From: an uncultured Polaribacter sp.
GTDB taxonomy: Bacteria > Bacteroidota > Bacteroidia > Flavobacteriales > Flavobacteriaceae
Assembly: GCA_947497755.1 (NCBI GenBank)
Contig: CANMHT010000005.1
Location: 124,001 to 188,000 of the forward strand
Length of the DNA: 64,000 nucleotides
Direction: 5' to 3'
Under the pieces are notes generated by a model, which worked only from the letters and a program-made list of their open reading frames with translations, had not been told where the DNA came from and did no database searches. A program made the translations under genes and the position numbers. How positions within the stretch are numbered: position 1 is the stretch's first letter; each line of letters starts with the position of its first letter. Below are positions 61,412 to 64,000 of the stretch, piece after piece.

Positions 61412-64000
61412 TTATTTTTTTACAATTTTTGTAGAAATTGATTTTTGTCCATCATTTACTTTTAATAAATACCATCCATTTTTTAAACGTGAGACATCTA
61501 TTCTATTATTTAAAACATTACCTGAGTGAACCGTTTGCCCAATAGTATTTACAATTTTATATGTTAAATTTTCACTTTTCGCAAAATGTACATTGATATA
61601 ATTTGAAGTTGGATTTGGGTAGGCTTTTAATATGCTAGGAGGTTCATTTCCTAAAGGTTGAGAGAAAACAGTATCTGTTAAAGATTCTGAATTTATAGCA
61701 GAAGAACTACTAACTATATTAACTGTATAATCTTCAACTTCACCATCTCCAAAATTTTCACAAGCAGTTGCGTTTGCGTTATACTTCATAGATACACGCA
61801 TTCTTGTTTGTCCTAAAACAGCATTTGCAGGAACAGAAACATTGGCAGAAAGATTTGAAGCACTTGATGAAGAACCAGAAGCTACTTTTTCGCTTGATTC
61901 AAAAGCTCCGTTTTGATTAAAGTCTATCCAAACGTTGAAGAACTCTGTATAAGAATTATTCGAAAACCCTGCACTCATAAGTAATTGATTAGTACTTCCT
62001 TGAGCAACGGTTGCTACTTGAGAAGTAAAATCACCATAACCTCCATTGGCTCCTGAAGAATTAGCCATTCCTCCAAAAGAAACATAATCAATCCATTCAT
62101 AAGTTACGCGGTTACCACTAGAACTACAATAATTCAATACAGTATTTAGCGTTGTAGCATTTACTGTGTTACTTGAAGTAGATTCATTACCTGCTGCATC
62201 TTTTGCTTTTACAGAAAATGTATAGGCTGTATTTGCTGTTAATCCGGTAACATTGTAAGTTGTTGTTGTAACTGAGCCTAAGTTTGTATTTCCTTGATAA
62301 ATATCATACCCAATAACTGCAACATTATCTGTTGAAGCTGACCAATTAAGTGTTAAACTAGTTTGAGCGATATTAGAAGCTGTTAAATTAGTTGGAGCTG
62401 TTGGTGCTTGTGTATCTGGTACAGCAGCAGTAATATTTACTGTATAATCTTCAACTTCACCATAACTAAAACTTGCTTCACAAGCAGTAGGAGTGGCGTT
62501 GTATTTTAAAATAACTCTCATTCTTGTTGGTCCTTCTATAGCATTACTTGGTACAGTGAATGTTCCTGAAACCGGACTGGTTTTTGATTTTGCTTTAGTC
62601 CAAACAGTTTCTCCAGCATCAGAAAAGTCACCATCTTTATTATAATCAATCCATACACCATAGCCTTCGTTATAAATTGTCCCTGTCCATTTTGGAGTAA
62701 TTGTAATAGTATTCGAACTTCCTTTTTCTAAATCTGTAGAAATTGAAGTGTGGTCAGAATATCCATTACCACCAGTAGAGGTATTGTTAATTGTTCCTAA
62801 TTCAACCTTTTGAATATATTCGTCTGCAACACTATTCCCTTTAGAAGTACAATAATTTAAGCTGGCAACCAAAGTCGTTGCATTTACAGTGTTACTAGAA
62901 ACAGATTCATTACCAGCTGCATCTTTTGCCTTTACAGAAAATGTATAAGTTGTATTAGCTGTTAATCCTGTAGCATTATAAGAATTATTGGTTGAGGTTC
63001 CTATTTTTGTTGTTCCTTGGTATATATCATATGAAGTAACAGCAACATTATCTGTAGAAGCTGTCCAATTAAGTGTTAAACTCGTTTGAGCGATGTTTGA
63101 AGCGGTTAAATTAGTTGGAGCTGTTGGCGCTTGAGTATCTGTAGAAGCATTACTTGTGAACTCTCCTGTGAATACTCCTCGCCCATAAGTAGATGCAATA
63201 ATTTTGTTTTGTGTATTATCTCCACTAACATTCCAATAATCAAAAGAAGTAACACTTACATCACTCATGCCATTATATGCTTGTGACCAAGATGGAGAAG
63301 CTGCATTAAAATTAGAGGTTGACCAAACGCCCAATTGAGTTGCTAAAATAGCTTCATTTCTATCTAAAGGATTTTGTAAAAAATCTCTTACAGGAATGTT
63401 TGGTAAGTTTCCTTCTTTATTTACCCAATTAACTCCTCCATCTGAGGTAGCCCAAACATTAGTAACTCCGTAATTATGGATGGTTACAAAAATATCATTG
63501 GCTGTAGCTCCGTATCTAATCGAGGAAACAGACCCAACAAATGGAGTAGTGACATTTGTCCAAGTGGCACTTGAATTATTAACATTGGATAGTTTGATAA
63601 GATTACCATTAGCTAGACCAATATGCCAAGTATTATTAGCAAAAGGAGATGCTCTAAAAGCTGTAGGCTTAGCTGTTAATAAAGAGTTGGTTAGTGTTCC
63701 ATTGCTATTTGCTGCAACATTTATACTTAAAATCGCATTGCTAGAAGAGGTAGATTTATTTGATAATAGTCTATTTGCATCACTATCATATCCCATTGGG
63801 TTTACAAAATCTCCAGTATTTTGACTGTCATTGAAAAGCGTTGTTGCTCCTCCTTGCCTTCTTCCTTGACCATTCCAAGGCAAATTAAAACGGTAAATTA
63901 CGTTTCTAACATAGGTAGCAATCATATATTCTCCATCTTTATCTACAAAGGTGTAGAAACCATCCCCATCACTTAATTCTGTAGAACTATTTACGCCAGC
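61412..64000 (-). CDS. Modular T9SS protein: sialidase-like propeller, FnIII and GEVED repeats (5' truncated)
   Basis: The frame stays open to the right edge of the window, so the N-terminus is missing; 862 residues are visible. The first part is a propeller-like region with Asp-box repeats such as SDGGVNW. Two tandem pairs of a fibronectin type III domain (PTAPTNLTASNIAQ... SVKAKDAAGNES) and a GEVED domain (WIDYNKDGDF or WIDFNQNGAF, ending YGEVEDYTVNI or DGEVEDYTVNI) follow. A T9SS sorting domain begins at KAYPNPTSNY. The internal ATG at 63925 is not a start. It is a large surface or secreted protein, possibly an adhesin or an enzyme whose catalytic part is outside the window. Confidence 0.85.
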   Translation of the reverse strand, partial: AGVNSSTELSDGDGFYTFVDKDGEYMIATYVRNVIYRFNLPWNGQGRRQGGATTLFNDSQNTGDFVNPMGYDSDANRLLSNKSTSSSNAILSINVAANSNGTLTNSLLTAKPTAFRASPFANNTWHIGLANGNLIKLSNVNNSSATWTNVTTPFVGSVSSIRYGATANDIFVTIHNYGVTNVWATSDGGVNWVNKEGNLPNIPVRDFLQNPLDRNEAILATQLGVWSTSNFNAASPSWSQAYNGMSDVSVTSFDYWNVSGDNTQNKIIASTYGRGVFTGEFTSNASTDTQAPTAPTNLTASNIAQTSLTLNWTASTDNVAVTSYDIYQGTTKIGTSTNNSYNATGLTANTTYTFSVKAKDAAGNESVSSNTVNATTLVASLNYCTSKGNSVADEYIQKVELGTINNTSTGGNGYSDHTSISTDLEKGSSNTITITPKWTGTIYNEGYGVWIDYNKDGDFSDAGETVWTKAKSKTSPVSGTFTVPSNAIEGPTRMRVILKYNATPTACEASFSYGEVEDYTVNITAAVPDTQAPTAPTNLTASNIAQTSLTLNWSASTDNVAVIGYDIYQGNTNLGSVTTTTYNVTGLTANTAYTFSVKAKDAAGNESTSSNTVNATTLNTVLNYCSSSGNRVTYEWIDYVSFGGMANSSGANGGYGDFTSQVATVAQGSTNQLLMSAGFSNNSYTEFFNVWIDFNQNGAFESSEKVASGSSSSASNLSANVSVPANAVLGQTRMRVSMKYNANATACENFGDGEVEDYTVNIVSSSSAINSESLTDTVFSQPLGNEPPSILKAYPNPTSNYINVHFAKSENLTYKIVNTIGQTVHSGNVLNNRIDVSRLKNGWYLLKVNDGQKSISTKIVKK

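Noticed and set aside
1..64000. tRNA, rRNA, CRISPR, insertion sequence, phage or integration site
   Set aside because: I saw no tRNA T-loop with partner stems, no long near-identical spaced repeats, no transposase or integrase motif. All long frames belong to ordinary chromosomal families.

Overview
The window is a chromosomal segment of an AT-rich member of the Bacteroidota, most likely a (marine-type) Flavobacteriaceae. The evidence is the type IX secretion (T9SS) protein PorZ, several proteins with T9SS C-terminal sorting domains, TonB receptors with an N-terminal carboxypeptidase-regulatory-like domain, the Bacteroidota -7 promoter box TAnnTTTG in front of many genes, and almost no Shine-Dalgarno sequences. 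I do not name a genus. I see no tRNA, rRNA, insertion sequence, phage or CRISPR array.

Layout. 1-9.5 kb: a PAQR/hemolysin III membrane protein, a candidate small RNA, a CYTH protein, porZ-recO-TonB receptor, then a leftward group (SdpI family, acyl-CoA thioesterase, GNAT-like protein). 9.6-17.4 kb: a Crp/Fnr regulator, a haem-binding lipoprotein with thioredoxin, and a TolC/adaptor/RND efflux operon with a DUF2892 protein. Two promoters here share the operator GTAAC-N4-GTTAC at an identical distance from the -7 box, so they look like one redox or sulfur-type regulon. 17.6-23.7 kb: a second complete RND system under a MarR regulator with a perfect operator. 23.7-29.1 kb: a tiny Cys-rich protein, an acyl-CoA dehydrogenase, rnpA, an S41 protease and an uncharacterised protein with a nucleosidase-like C-terminus.

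29.1-43.4 kb is a tightly overlapping surface polysaccharide operon: a Wzz-like protein, rmlBAC, gmd-fcl, a Wzx flippase, two polymerase/ligase-type membrane proteins, three glycosyltransferases, a WcaF-like acetyltransferase and a WcaJ-like initiating phosphosugar transferase. Together they would build a repeat unit containing L-fucose and probably a 6-deoxyhexose made through dTDP-glucose. rmlD is absent. 43.4-47.7 kb holds a LuxR-type response regulator, a tail-fibre-like exported protein and a T9SS metalloprotease.

48.2-64 kb: purD, a MurG-like glycosyltransferase, and a PhoR/PhoB two-component system divergent from a TonB receptor, a beta-helix lipoprotein and a T9SS protein with a carbohydrate-binding-like domain. 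Upstream of the TonB receptor is a run of 11-bp phased TTAAC-like repeats ending at the promoter, the layout expected of a Pho box array; a shorter set precedes the lipoprotein. The window closes with a DEDD exonuclease, an ABC-F ATPase, and a truncated modular T9SS protein that runs off the right edge.

The best candidates for new biology are the Crp/Fnr operator-defined efflux/haem/thioredoxin module, the Pho-phased TonB/lipoprotein/T9SS locus, the Cys-rich mini-protein whose coding region contains the terminator of the opposite gene, and the promoter-to-terminator small RNA at 0.9 kb.
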